Notes: generated by a model not told the origin, from the sequence alone. 64,000 bases of DNA from Cohnella kolymensis (GCF_000829465.1 NZ_JXAL01000026.1:62001-126000); one strand, 5' to 3'; shown: positions 37,432 to 45,375, counted from the stretch's first letter. Translations and numbers: made by a program.

Positions 37432-37758
37432 ATGAAAGTCAGCTGGAGCAAGGAAGCGATCCGCGAGGTAGAGACCCGTTTCGGTTCGGATGCGAAGGTT
37501 TGGAAGCTCGTGTTCGATTCGGAAGGCTGCGGATGCTCTGTCGACGGCGTACCGACGCTCTGGGCCGTGAACGCCCCTCTGCCGGATGATTTGCAGGCGG
37601 ACAGCGACGCGTTCGGCGTCTGGTACGAAAAGCAGCATGAAATGTATTTCGATGAGCCGCTGCGCATCAGTTATTTGCCCGGGAATCGCAGTTTCAAGCT
37701 TGCGAGCGATGGACAAACTTATACAAATACTTTTAAGCTGCAGGATCTGAGACACTGA
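37432..37758 (+). CDS. HesB/YqkB-like iron-sulfur biogenesis family protein
   Basis: 108 aa, of the HesB/IscA-like group in its short Firmicute branch (YqkB/YneR type). The Cys pair lies in SEGCGCSVDGVP near residue 33. Canonical A-type carriers have a further C-terminal CxC, which is absent, so binding and delivery of clusters is uncertain. The start ATG has AAAAGGAG. It is followed after 36 bp by the carbonic anhydrase gene on the same strand, possibly as one transcript. Confidence 0.8.
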   Translation: MKVSWSKEAIREVETRFGSDAKVWKLVFDSEGCGCSVDGVPTLWAVNAPLPDDLQADSDAFGVWYEKQHEMYFDEPLRISYLPGNRSFKLASDGQTYTNTFKLQDLRH

Positions 37759-37794
37759 CCTTGCAGTGATAGAGAACAGGCAGGAGGAAGAGAA

Positions 37795-38376
37795 TTGCGG
37801 AAAATCGACGAAATCATGGCATACAATCGTGAGTTTGTGAAAAATAAAATGTACGAGGAATATTTGACGACACGTTTCCCGGACAAGCGAATGGTTATCG
37901 TCACTTGTATGGATACCCGGCTTACGCAGCTTCTCGATAAAGCGATGAACTTGAAAAACGGAGACGCGAAAATCATCAAAAACGCCGGCGCAATCATTAC
38001 TTCTCCGTTCGGCAACATCATGCGCAGCATTCTGGTTGCCATTTATGAATTGAATGCGAACGAAGTGCTCATCATCGGCCATCATCAATGCGGCATGACG
38101 GCGATCGATCCGGCGAATGTCGTTACTCATATGGAGGAGCGGGGAATATCGGAAGAAGTGATTCATACGCTTCGCCATTCGGGTATTGATCTGAACCGAT
38201 GGCTAACAGGGTTTGACAGCGTGCGGGAGAGCGTCGAGAACAGCGTCGATATCGTGCGCAACCACCCGCTGCTGCCTGCCGGCACGCCTGTGCACGGACT
38301 CATTATTCATCCTGAGACGGGTGAGCTGGAAATGATCATTGACGGCTTTGAGTATCTGGAATCCCGCCGCGGCTGA
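37795..38376 (+). CDS. Beta-class carbonic anhydrase
   Basis: Zinc enzyme interconverting CO2 and bicarbonate, 193 aa. Zinc ligands and the catalytic dyad are visible: Cys38, Asp40 and Arg42 in TCMDTRL, His96 and Cys99 in GHHQCGM. This is the short class D-like type of Firmicutes (YtiB). The start is TTG 37795 with AGGAGG upstream. The last 41 bp overlap the convergent DUF309 gene. Confidence 0.92.
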   Translation: MRKIDEIMAYNREFVKNKMYEEYLTTRFPDKRMVIVTCMDTRLTQLLDKAMNLKNGDAKIIKNAGAIITSPFGNIMRSILVAIYELNANEVLIIGHHQCGMTAIDPANVVTHMEERGISEEVIHTLRHSGIDLNRWLTGFDSVRESVENSVDIVRNHPLLPAGTPVHGLIIHPETGELEMIIDGFEYLESRRG

Positions 38377-38896
38377 GCGCTTTATGCTTTGCAGATTCCG
38401 CTCTTGCAACGATCACATCGGTTCGGTCGCGTGTTGTGTGGCGATGGATGATGTTTTCGTCGACATTCATACCGGGAGTGCCCCACGTATAGCCCAATTC
38501 CCGGCAGCGCTGCCGGGCGGCCTGCAGTAATTGTTCATCCGTAATCGGAAGTTCGATATCCGTGTAGACCCTATCCGGACTTTGCCATTCCGTGGCGGTA
38601 TGGCTGAGCTGCTGCACCAGCTTGCAGCCGTCGAGGCCAAGCTCACTGAACAATGCCGGATCCGCTTCCTCCGCCGCCTTGCGCATGAGCTTGACTGCGC
38701 CGGCCCAATTGCCTCTGCGGGCATGATACAATGCGACGGGAATCCGGATCAGGACGAGCCAGCATTGTGCGTAGGGAGATTGGAGATCCTCTTTCCAATA
38801 TTGCTCCATGATCTCGTGACACTCGAAATAATCGCGCGATCCGTAATATTCGGCCAAGTAATAAATATATTCGAACGGATAATCATCAATTTTCAT
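38336..38896 (-). CDS. DUF309 protein
   Basis: 186 aa. The DUF309 helical signature DYFECHEIMEQYWK lies near residues 22-35, followed by IPVALYHARRGNWAGAVKLM. The C-terminal 70 residues are poorly conserved and charged. The family is cytosolic and of unknown function. It overlaps the 3' end of the carbonic anhydrase gene by 41 bp (convergent), which is uncommon but clean, since both C-termini are plausible. Confidence 0.85.
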   Translation of the reverse strand: MKIDDYPFEYIYYLAEYYGSRDYFECHEIMEQYWKEDLQSPYAQCWLVLIRIPVALYHARRGNWAGAVKLMRKAAEEADPALFSELGLDGCKLVQQLSHTATEWQSPDRVYTDIELPITDEQLLQAARQRCRELGYTWGTPGMNVDENIIHRHTTRDRTDVIVARAESAKHKALSRGGIPDTQSRQ

Positions 38897-39046
38897 CCCG
38901 GCTGTTCCTTTCTTTTTCGTGTCGGCACCTTTTCAGCATACCTTATAAATTGTTGTGAAGCATCCCGAAAACTGAAACCGCAGGCTTGTACTTCCGTATT
39001 ATAAGTTGTATACCATCTCAAATCCTAGCAGGAGGAATTCAATCAC

Positions 39047-39490
39047 ATGTGGAAAAAAGCATTGCTGTTGCTCAGCTTGTTCGCGTTTACGGTGGTCGTA
39101 ACCGTACCGGCCGACAGCGCGGATGCAAGACCCCGTTCGTTCAGCTCGAGTAAAAAATCTTTCAGTAAATCACCATCTCAATCTCAAGACGGTGTGAGCA
39201 AGAGCACCACAACAAATAAATCTTCCGCAAGTACTGGCGGAACGAACGCCAACCGCGGCTTTTTCAGCGGCGGCAGCTTGATGAAAGGCATGATGATCGG
39301 CGGATTGGCCGGTATGCTGTTCGGCGGCCTCTTCGGCGGTATGGGAGCATTCGGAAATATCTTAGGCATGTTGGTTAACGTGCTGGCGTTGTTTGTTCTA
39401 TTCGCAGTGTTCCGCGCGATATACGATGCTTTCAAACGGCGCCGCCAAGCGCAGCGTCCTGCGGATCATGATCAGAATCGCCGCTGGTAA
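39047..39490 (+). CDS. Secreted/membrane Gly-rich protein (Tim44-like N-terminus)
   Basis: 147 aa. There is a signal-like N-terminus (KKALLLLSLFAFTVVVTVPA), a Ser-rich linker (SFSSSKKSFSKSPSQSQ), then a Gly-rich hydrophobic segment (MMIGGLAGMLFGGLFGGMG) and a second helix (ILGMLVNVLALFVLFAVF) before a basic end. This layout is like the N-terminal half of Tim44-domain proteins of bacteria. The start ATG has AGGAGG. It is 6 bp upstream of the yxcD-like gene. Role unknown. Confidence 0.75.
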   Translation: MWKKALLLLSLFAFTVVVTVPADSADARPRSFSSSKKSFSKSPSQSQDGVSKSTTTNKSSASTGGTNANRGFFSGGSLMKGMMIGGLAGMLFGGLFGGMGAFGNILGMLVNVLALFVLFAVFRAIYDAFKRRRQAQRPADHDQNRRW

Positions 39491-39496
39491 TCGTAC

Positions 39497-39775
39497 ATGA
39501 GACTCAGTATGGAGCAAATCGTTAACGCCGTTTGTCTGAACATGGCAGAGCGCTATGAGGTTCCGCCAACTTCAGTCGAAGTAGAACTGCTTTACGATGA
39601 AGACCAAGGATTCGGCGCTGAAACGTGGATTGACGGCCGCAGCCGGATCTTGGTGGAAGCGAACCTGAAGGAAGCGATCATGCGCTATATGCAAACGGAG
39701 TTTGATCGGCGCGTCTACCCTTCGCAAATCCAGCTGGATGTTGAAGACGAAATGTGGGCGGATATTACCGAGTAA
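39497..39775 (+). CDS. YxcD (DUF2653) family protein
   Basis: 92 aa, of the DUF2653 family found in Bacillales. Visible: QIVNAVCLNMAERYEVPP, then VEVELLYDEDQGFGAETW and the acidic end DVEDEMWADITE. No enzymatic motif. It follows the Gly-rich membrane protein by 6 bp in an operon that ends in a strong terminator. A second in-frame ATG lies four codons in. Confidence 0.85.
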   Translation: MRLSMEQIVNAVCLNMAERYEVPPTSVEVELLYDEDQGFGAETWIDGRSRILVEANLKEAIMRYMQTEFDRRVYPSQIQLDVEDEMWADITE

Positions 39776-39781
39776 GCGAAA

Positions 39782-39807
39782 AGTCGACCTTCGGGTCGAC
39801 TTTTTTT
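39782..39807 (+). terminator. Terminator after yxcD-like gene
   Basis: AAGTCGACC pairs with GGTCGACTT around TTCG; a TTTTTTT run follows. Confidence 0.92.
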
Positions 39808-39835
39808 GTACTGATTGGTTTATGGGTGCGAGATT

Positions 39836-40040
39836 GGCGCGAGTGGTTGGCGCGTGCAAAGCGGGTAGCCGGACTTACAGTACATTTACTCGGGTGGTTG
39901 GCACTCTGCTAGGCGGACTACCGGACTTACAGCAGATTTCGCGAGCGGCCTTCTCTCTGTAAGGCGGTTTCGTCGCCTTATACGTCATTTCGCGAGTGGC
40001 CTTCTCTCTGTAAGGCGGTTTTGCCGCCTTGCAGAGAGAA
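39836..40040. repeat. 51-bp tandem repeat array ending in a long hairpin
   Basis: Four imperfect units of about 51 bp, each starting CGAGTGG or CGGGTGG and ending in CATTT/GATTTCG. Units 1 and 2 share GGACTTACAG; units 3 and 4 share the CTTCTCTCTGTAAGGCGG block. The last unit holds a 17-bp stem with one mismatch (TTCTCTCTGTAAGGCGG with CCGCCTTGCAGAGAGAA) at 40002-40040. It lies in the gene-free stretch 39776-40074. The sequence is unrelated to the 52-bp array at 32.2 kb. Confidence 0.8.
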
Positions 40041-40074
40041 TGTTACCAAGCGTATGCGTTAGGCGCTTATATTG

Positions 40075-40137
40075 ATGTTGAAGCAAGTACGGTGACTTCT
40101 CCTTGGCTAATCTATTGGGTTTGTTGTTCGTTGTCAT
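40075..40137 (-). pseudogene. Remnant: first 21 codons of a YyaL/DUF255 thioredoxin-domain gene
   Basis: On the minus strand an ATG with a full AAGGAGG site starts MTTNNKPNRL-AKEKSPYLLQH, the conserved N-terminus of the DUF255 (YyaL, spermatogenesis-associated protein 20-like) family, where KPNRL..EKSPYLLQH is nearly invariant. Family sequence ends after QH; the expected HNPVDWYPW does not follow, and the sequence runs into the 51-bp repeat array. The rest of the roughly 680-residue gene is absent. It is a gene start left after deletion or rearrangement. Confidence 0.75.
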
Positions 40138-40271
40138 TTGGGCACCACCTCCTTATTCATGCTCAAAGATAATATTTCCAAATTACCTTCACTCAAAAAA
40201 AAGCGGCGCCCCCTATTCGGAAGCATCGCTTTCTTGTTAACATTCATACATTCGGCAGTAATGAATATTTA

Positions 40272-40702
40272 TCACCAGTCTCCGACGCCCAAATTTAGCT
40301 GCCAAGGTACCCCAAACTTGTCCGTCACACTGCCATATATTTGCTCCAAAATGTTTCTTGCAGTTCCATACCTATAGAGCCGCCTTCTTTCAGTTTATTG
40401 AAGACGGAAATGATTTCATCCTTACTGTTACTTAGAACCGCAAGGCTGATGTTGTTTCCAGGCACAAATGGCATCCCAGGAAAAACATCTGAAAACATAA
40501 CATTACTTCCGCTAATGTTAAGCCGTGTGTGCATGATCAAATGTTTCGCTTCCTCCGGCAGAGCAAATTCCGGATTAGGCGGCATCTCTCCGAAAGCCAT
40601 CATTTTCGGTTTCTCTAATCCAAACACTTCTGCGTAATACTCCACTGCTTCACGACAGTTACCGTTAAAATTCAGATAAACATCAACCGACACGTCTTTC
40701 AC
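40272..40702 (-). CDS. VOC/PhnB-like protein, frame broken near 40340
   Basis: Vicinal-oxygen-chelate fold protein of the PhnB-like (3-demethylubiquinone-9 methyltransferase-like) group. VYLNFNGNCREAVEYYAEVFG is at the N-terminus, VMFSDVFPGM in the middle and GMELQETFWS near the end. The frame stops early after FWSK. Adding one base in the AT-rich TATAT stretch restores YGSVTDKFGVPWQLNLG and a stop at 40272; FGVPWQLN is the family's usual ending. Corrected length is about 143 aa. The reaction is unknown. Confidence 0.85.
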
Positions 40703-40843
40703 TCCTTTTGAATTGTAAGTTTATGTAATAAGTGTGTGTGACTAATAGTGTATCATTTGAGCTTTACGCAATCAAAAGTTCATGTTCCTCTCTGTTAAAA
40801 CTGACGGAGGTGGGGTGAATGTAATGTGCTTGATCTTATAAAT

Positions 40844-40878
40844 AAAAAAAACCCATCAAGCCGCTTAGGCTGATGGGG
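40844..40878 (-). terminator. Terminator after the YjcZ-type gene
   Basis: On the minus strand CCCATCA pairs with TGATGGG (inner GCC/GGC) and eight T follow. Confidence 0.85.
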
Positions 40879-40900
40879 TAGAGAATCGTTCGCATGCATT

Positions 40901-41020
40901 TCAATACCCAATTCCAGCTCTCAAAATGATGACCAGCAGGATGAAAAGCACAAGAGCGAACGCAGCAATTCTTCCCCCACCATAACCTGCGCAGGAATAT
41001 CCGACCCCGCCGTAGCTCAC
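40901..41020 (-). CDS. YjcZ-family sporulation peptide
   Basis: 39-residue protein of the YjcZ/CotJ-like small spore membrane peptide type. It starts GTG 41020 with AGGTGG upstream: MSYGGVGYSCAGYGGG, then one hydrophobic helix (AAFALVLFILLVIIL) and RAGIGY. The Gly/Tyr-rich start followed by a helix is the family signature. It is a single gene with a strong terminator and a possible sigma-K promoter. The Cys at residue 9 is an uncommon addition. Confidence 0.85.
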   Translation of the reverse strand: MSYGGVGYSCAGYGGGRIAAFALVLFILLVIILRAGIGY

Positions 41021-41072
41021 AGTATCACCACCTAATCTTTTGTTTGTTTGTGATGCACGATCATCACCTTGC

Positions 41073-41100
41073 TAATGTATGGGATGGGAACATAACAGGT
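41073..41100 (-). promoter_or_regulatory. Possible sigma-K promoter of the YjcZ-type gene
   Basis: On the minus strand AC (41100-41099), 17 bp, then CATACATTA (41081-41073), which fits sigma-K CATANNNTA. It lies about 52 bp before the start codon. The -35 of this class is short, so the match is weak. Confidence 0.35.
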
Positions 41101-41268
41101 CAGTTCATTTGCACATATTCGATAATTTATGCCTGCACACAGTCATCTGGCAAGCAGTTAGACACAGCTAATATTTAAAAGTGATTTTCAAACTTACCTG
41201 GGGATTTGGTGTAACCGCGTTTTTTTGACGATCGGTCATTCTCCATTATGTCTGAAAGGTGGCTTGTA

Positions 41269-41488
41269 ATGAAATTATTAATGAGATTCATTTCCTCTTT
41301 GTGCTTGGGTTTATCTATTATTTCTCTTTGGCGGTGGGCCTGCTCAACTAGCGATGTACGTCGGATTGATTGTTAGCGGCTTGATTCTTATCGGATTATC
41401 AATAATGTTTAATATTTTTGCTAAAAAAAAACGGGAAAATGACTACCGAGATATACATAAAAGCACCCCGGGCAATTCACCTACATAA
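41269..41488 (+). CDS. Possible small two-helix membrane protein, frame uncertain
   Basis: ATG 41269 with GAAAGGTGG upstream starts MKLLMRFISSLCLGLS, a hydrophobic helix. The frame then reads a charged tail to a stop near 41374. In another frame from about 41327 there is FGGGPAQLAMYVGLIVSGL, a second helix and KKKRENDYRD to a stop at 41488. Joining them near 41324-41329 needs one base removed or two added, unlike the single deletions seen elsewhere. It may be one broken gene of about 73 aa or chance. The rest of 41021-41526 shows only the promoter above. Confidence 0.35.
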
Positions 41489-41526
41489 CATGTAGTTGAA
41501 TGAATTGACTCGAAGGGGACGATGCG

Positions 41527-42210
41527 ATGTATTACTACGACTACTATAACAATCCCTATGACTATTATTTCAGACAACCGGACTTAGGCAGCGAGTGGGA
41601 TGAACAGGAAGGTGCATGGAGAGGGGTATGGCGCCGCCGCGGAAACAGCAATATCTTCGATGCACGATGGACGATGCCGGGCGCACAGCCCATTACGGCT
41701 ATGCTGAGGATGTTCCAATACGGCAACTTTGTGTTTATCCAGCGTCAGAACAGCAGTGACGGCAATAACTGCGTGTACACGGGTACTATTGCCGCAGACG
41801 GCAGGACCGTATCAGGAACTTATAGATGCAATCAGGGAGGCGGCTCATGGAGCGCGACCATTCGCAGGCGGCCGCAGCCAGGTCCGGGACCGGGGCCAGG
41901 TCCGGGACCTCGTCCGAGAGGCTTAGGCAGAGAATGGCATGAGCAGGAAGGCTCTTGGACCGGAGTCTGGCGGAGGCGCGGCAACAGCAACATTTTCGAT
42001 GCGCGATGGACAATGCCCGGTGCGCAGCCGATCACAGCGGTGTTGACGATCAACCGGTACGGCGACTCCGTGCAAGTCCACAGACGAAACGGCAGTGACG
42101 GTAATGACTGCGACTACACGGGAAATGTCGGAGCAGACGGCAGAACGGTTACCGGTACGTATAGATGCACTACTGGCGGCGGCTCCTGGAGAGCTACCAT
42201 TACCTTTTGA
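41527..42210 (+). CDS. Duplicated-domain protein with Pro-Gly linker, unknown function
   Basis: 227 aa with a Tyr-rich start (MYYYDYYNNPYDYYF) and two near-identical domains of about 85 residues joined by a PGPGPGPGPGPRPRG linker. Each domain reads EWxEQEGxWxGVWRRRGNSN, then FDARWTMPGAQPIT, YGxxV, SDGNxCxYTG, ADGRTVxGTYRC and GGGSWxATI. Two Cys per domain may pair. Strand-rich, with no signal peptide and no membrane helix. The Tyr-rich start and neighbours suggest a spore or surface protein, but that is inference. The start ATG has AAGGGG. I do not know the family. Confidence 0.85.
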   Translation: MYYYDYYNNPYDYYFRQPDLGSEWDEQEGAWRGVWRRRGNSNIFDARWTMPGAQPITAMLRMFQYGNFVFIQRQNSSDGNNCVYTGTIAADGRTVSGTYRCNQGGGSWSATIRRRPQPGPGPGPGPGPRPRGLGREWHEQEGSWTGVWRRRGNSNIFDARWTMPGAQPITAVLTINRYGDSVQVHRRNGSDGNDCDYTGNVGADGRTVTGTYRCTTGGGSWRATITF

Positions 42211-42346
42211 TCCAATGTGAATCATCATTCTTGTACCGCTCTAGCAGCGGTATTTTTATTTTTAGCAACCTTTTGCCGGATCCAGCGTCATACGGGTAAT
42301 GAGAAATAAACAGAACTCGTCACTTTCTTGCAAAAGGGGGTCAGTA

Positions 42347-43096
42347 GTGAAGACTTCTAAAAAAGTCATAGTTCTGTCTGCCGTCAGTGCTTTTGTTCTG
42401 CTTACTGTTATTATCGGGCTTCTCATTGTGCTGTACAGATCTTCTCATTCCATAGTTGAAGGCAATCCGGTTTCCATTAAATCCGCAGATATCGTAAGCG
42501 ATCAAATTGCTCTGTCCAGATCTACGGTCGAAATGACGGAAGAACAGGCCGAGTCCGCCATGATCAGTTATTATTATGCCGCGATGCCTTCAGGCACGAC
42601 CCACGGTGACGGGAACTTCTATCCGATCGGGAAGGTCAATGAGGCAAAGTTTGAGTCTTTGCTAAACGCCATTCACACTGAGCGGGACGTCAGAAACGTG
42701 GTTGCCCTGATCCACGATTCATTCAACGAACGTACCGGCTTCGGAAATTTTCGGTCGCTCGAAAACAAACATGCGCCTGATTGGGATTACCTTGGAATTG
42801 CTCCGTTTATGGAGACGCGCCTATACGCAAAGCTTGCACAAGCGCTGCCCGTTTCGAGCTTCGTGAAAGACTTGGAAACGGCAGGCAAACTTGTTGATAT
42901 CGCCGCCCGTGAGAAAGACGTAAAAGCTGTGATCTACCTTCACCGTATCTTTCACGACCTCGATTATTGGGCTTTTGAGGAAGGGGCGCAGGGCGGTGAC
43001 TTTTGGGGCGTAACGGAATCGGCGAAAATTGACCGCTGGGACACATCAGAACATATTCTCCGGTTCATCACGCACAATAACCGCCTCATCGGCTGA
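42347..43096 (+). CDS. Membrane-anchored protein of unknown function
   Basis: About 249 aa, starting GTG 42347 with AAGGGGG upstream; an upstream ATG has none. There is one N-terminal helix (IVLSAVSAFVLLTVIIGLLIV), then an outside domain that is mainly helical. The C-terminal part has VIYLHRIFHDLDYWAFEEG and WGVTESAKIDRW, with clustered His, Asp and Trp that could hold a ligand. I do not recognise it. It lies between the duplicated-domain gene and a convergent sigma/anti-sigma pair, ending in a shared terminator that includes the stop region. Confidence 0.75.
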   Translation: MKTSKKVIVLSAVSAFVLLTVIIGLLIVLYRSSHSIVEGNPVSIKSADIVSDQIALSRSTVEMTEEQAESAMISYYYAAMPSGTTHGDGNFYPIGKVNEAKFESLLNAIHTERDVRNVVALIHDSFNERTGFGNFRSLENKHAPDWDYLGIAPFMETRLYAKLAQALPVSSFVKDLETAGKLVDIAAREKDVKAVIYLHRIFHDLDYWAFEEGAQGGDFWGVTESAKIDRWDTSEHILRFITHNNRLIG

Positions 43097-43110
43097 GGCG
43101 GTTTGTTATT
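43079..43110. terminator. Terminator between the membrane protein and anti-sigma genes
   Basis: ACCGCCTCA pairs with TGAGGCGGT with a T-rich tail on each side; it overlaps the stop codon of the plus-strand gene. Confidence 0.8.
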
Positions 43111-43115
43111 GATAT

Positions 43116-43754
43116 TTAGGGCTTTGCGGGAGCCGGACTGATGTCGGAGTAGATGATAGAGCCGGAATTACCGTACCGGTACAATGCGCGAGCGACCTTG
43201 CCGTCTTTCCACACGATGACAAGCTGCGACTTTATGTCGCCTTTCGCAATCCCCGACAAGTCGAATCCGTACGCCGCATCGTCAGACCCCGCTTTGTACC
43301 CTTCCCGTACACCGAAGTCATACCGCCACAAATCAACTTCAGACCATGTATTGATATCGTTCGGATCTTCCCGGTGCGTCTGCGCAAAATCACGTCTTAC
43401 ACCCCCCTCCTGCGTCGGTTTTCCGAAGGCACCGATTACCTCTTCTTCGCTCATTCCGATATGCAAACGCTGCTTTACATCTCCATGAGTGATCGCGGAC
43501 TGATCTATACCACTGCTCGGAACAGTCCCTCTGGATGAGAGCTGGGCGATTATTTGAGGATACAAGGAGATGCCGCAAAGGACGAGCAATGTTATTATTG
43601 CTGCAGCCGTCCAGGATGCTCTGCGTCTCTTCGAGGATGCACGCCCGGCATGGAGCTTTTGTTCCACCTTAAGCATCGTATCCGAGGCAGCAAAAGTGTC
43701 TAGAAAAGGCCCCCTCATCATTCTGCCATACCACTCCGGTTTCATTTCCTTCAT
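43116..43754 (-). CDS. Probable anti-sigma factor (membrane)
   Basis: 212 aa. There is a cytosolic N-terminus of about 45 residues (MKEMKPEWYGRMMRG), one helix (WTAAAIITLLVLCGISLY), and an outside domain. Position and layout fit an anti-sigma factor: its ATG overlaps the ECF sigma gene stop by 4 bp (ATGA). No ZAS zinc motif (HxxxCxxC) is visible, so the type is non-zinc or atypical. The outside domain has IGMSEEEVIGAFGKP, a SmpA/BamE-like hairpin signature, and a VDLWRYDFG segment. Confidence 0.7.
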   Translation of the reverse strand: MKEMKPEWYGRMMRGPFLDTFAASDTMLKVEQKLHAGRASSKRRRASWTAAAIITLLVLCGISLYPQIIAQLSSRGTVPSSGIDQSAITHGDVKQRLHIGMSEEEVIGAFGKPTQEGGVRRDFAQTHREDPNDINTWSEVDLWRYDFGVREGYKAGSDDAAYGFDLSGIAKGDIKSQLVIVWKDGKVARALYRYGNSGSIIYSDISPAPAKP

Positions 43755-44296
43755 TCTCCGTCAACCTCCTTCAGATAGTCCTTCATTTTGCTCCTGGCGC
43801 GATGCAGACGTGATTTCACTGTGCCTACAGACACTTGCAGCAGTGAAGAAATCTCTGTCAACGGCAGCTCATACTGCGCGTCCAATACCAGTACCTCCCG
43901 GTATTTGGGCGGAAGCTTCATGACCAGCTGCCAGATCGAGTCCGTATAGGTCCTGTTCATGTACTCCTCTTCCGCCGATTTGGCGCTTGGCGCTCGATAC
44001 AAGTAATCGAGGAGCGTCACCTTTCGAAAATAAGAGGATTTCTTGTAGTTGAAGACCCTGTTTCTGGTGATGGAAAAAAGCCATGTTTTGACGGACGATT
44101 GACCGCGGAACGTGCCGATATGCTGATAGGCTTGCAGAAACACATCCTGGGCGATGTCGTCGGATACGTGATGATTTCTGGTTAACAAGAACGCATAGTT
44201 CCAGACATCCTGGCCGTGGTCTTGTATCAAATCCTGCAGCGCTACGGCAGGAATGTCGTCCACGTATTTCAAATATTCATGCGCCAACGCTCTCAC
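43751..44296 (-). CDS. ECF-type RNA polymerase sigma factor
   Basis: Extracytoplasmic-function sigma factor, about 177-181 aa. Region 2 has DVWNYAFLLTRNHHVSDDI, AQDVFLQAYQHIGTFRG and SVKTWLFSITRN. Region 4 has LPPKYREVLVLDAQYELPL, TEISSLLQVSVGTVKSRL and HRARSKMKDYL. The N-terminal start is unclear: GTG 44296, or TTG 44284, which has a better GAGGTGA site. The promoter just upstream is of ECF type, suggesting autoregulation, and the next gene is its likely anti-sigma. Which ECF group it is I cannot say. Confidence 0.9.
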   Translation of the reverse strand: MRALAHEYLKYVDDIPAVALQDLIQDHGQDVWNYAFLLTRNHHVSDDIAQDVFLQAYQHIGTFRGQSSVKTWLFSITRNRVFNYKKSSYFRKVTLLDYLYRAPSAKSAEEEYMNRTYTDSIWQLVMKLPPKYREVLVLDAQYELPLTEISSLLQVSVGTVKSRLHRARSKMKDYLKEVDGE

Positions 44297-44305
44297 CTCG
44301 ATAGA

Positions 44306-44333
44306 TTAGACAACGACGCGAAGAAAAGGTTCC
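44306..44333 (-). promoter_or_regulatory. ECF-type promoter of the sigma gene
   Basis: On the minus strand GGAACC (44333-44328), 16 bp, then GTCTAA (44311-44306), the usual GGAAC/GTC form of ECF promoters, just before the sigma gene. Confidence 0.65.
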
Positions 44334-44341
44334 AATTCCCT

Positions 44342-44376
44342 AAAAAAATGAATCCGCCCCGATCCGGAGCGGAAAT
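44342..44376 (-). terminator. Terminator after the MBL gene
   Basis: On the minus strand TCCGCTCC pairs with GGGGCGGA, then TTCATTTTTTT. The pairing is modest. Confidence 0.55.
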
Positions 44377-44388
44377 TTCCTTAAATTC

Positions 44389-45198
44389 TTAAGCTTGTAA
44401 AGCCTTTATATATCTTTCAGCAGACTTTTGTACGGATTCTGCCGCATTCTCTTTTACCACTCTATGGAATGCATTGTAGATCCGGTCAAACTTCAAGTCT
44501 TTCACTCTGTGTGCGATGTCTTGAACTTTTGCAGCGGGCAGCGGAATGAGGTTCGGATAGCTGTACATAAAACTGACCCACCGGCGATCTGCCGCGACTT
44601 GGATAATGTCACCGGTAAGCAGAATGCCTTTCCCCTCATTGCCGCTCGCCCAGTGTAATACAGTGCCCCCCTGAAAATGCCCTCCTAAACGATGTAACGA
44701 TAATCCGCCCGCCAATTTCAGTTGCTCACCGGACCAGAAGTGTATACTGTCGCTTGATCTCATGACCCATTCCTTATCGTCTGCGTGCAGATAAACCGGG
44801 ACATGGAATGCTTGTGCCCATTCTACCATCGCGGAATAGTAGTGAGGATGGGAAATGCCGATCGCGTCTATGCCGCCCAACTCTTCTAATTGTTGAAGTG
44901 TTTGATCATCCAGATAAGTAATGCAATCCCACAAAAGATTAAAGCCGTCCGCTTTCACCAAATAAGCGGTTTGTCCGATTGCAAATTCAGGTTCAGTCGT
45001 GATACTGTATAGGTTTTCTTCGTCGTGAGAAATCATATTGCGAAAAGTTTTGCCGTCGCGCATCTCTGCAAGCGTGGTCCAAGCCTGTCCGTCGGGGTTG
45101 ACAAACTGGCGTGCTTCGTCACAAATCGAGCATCGCGCAGGCGGCAGCTCCGACGAGGAATTTTGGGTTCCGCAAGTCGTACAAATGTAGGCCGTCAT
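44389..45198 (-). CDS. MBL-fold metallo-hydrolase with N-terminal zinc-ribbon motif
   Basis: 269 aa. The first 30 residues hold CTTCG and CSIC, a short zinc-ribbon or rubredoxin-like pair. The metallo-beta-lactamase core follows: QTAYLVKADGFNLLWDCI, then the metal-binding SHPHYYSA, which keeps HxH but not the following DH of the classical HxHxDH, then HRLGGHFQGG and LTGDIIQV. Metal site and activity may therefore differ from typical hydrolases. The start is ATG 45198. Role unknown; the HPHYYSAM form recurs in a Firmicute subgroup. Confidence 0.82.
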   Translation of the reverse strand: MTAYICTTCGTQNSSSELPPARCSICDEARQFVNPDGQAWTTLAEMRDGKTFRNMISHDEENLYSITTEPEFAIGQTAYLVKADGFNLLWDCITYLDDQTLQQLEELGGIDAIGISHPHYYSAMVEWAQAFHVPVYLHADDKEWVMRSSDSIHFWSGEQLKLAGGLSLHRLGGHFQGGTVLHWASGNEGKGILLTGDIIQVAADRRWVSFMYSYPNLIPLPAAKVQDIAHRVKDLKFDRIYNAFHRVVKENAAESVQKSAERYIKALQA

Positions 45199-45375
45199 AG
45201 TGTGACTTCCTCTCCCTTTATCATTTTTTACGGAAACACAGTAAATTTATCTATTCTTTACCGGGCTGCATTCTCCTTTTTTGTGCTGTTCCAGGGTGCT
45301 CGCGGGCAGGTGTTATTCGCGGAACCGATCAAAGGGCGGTCACTGTTATACGCCCAACTTATTGGGGCAAGTGTC

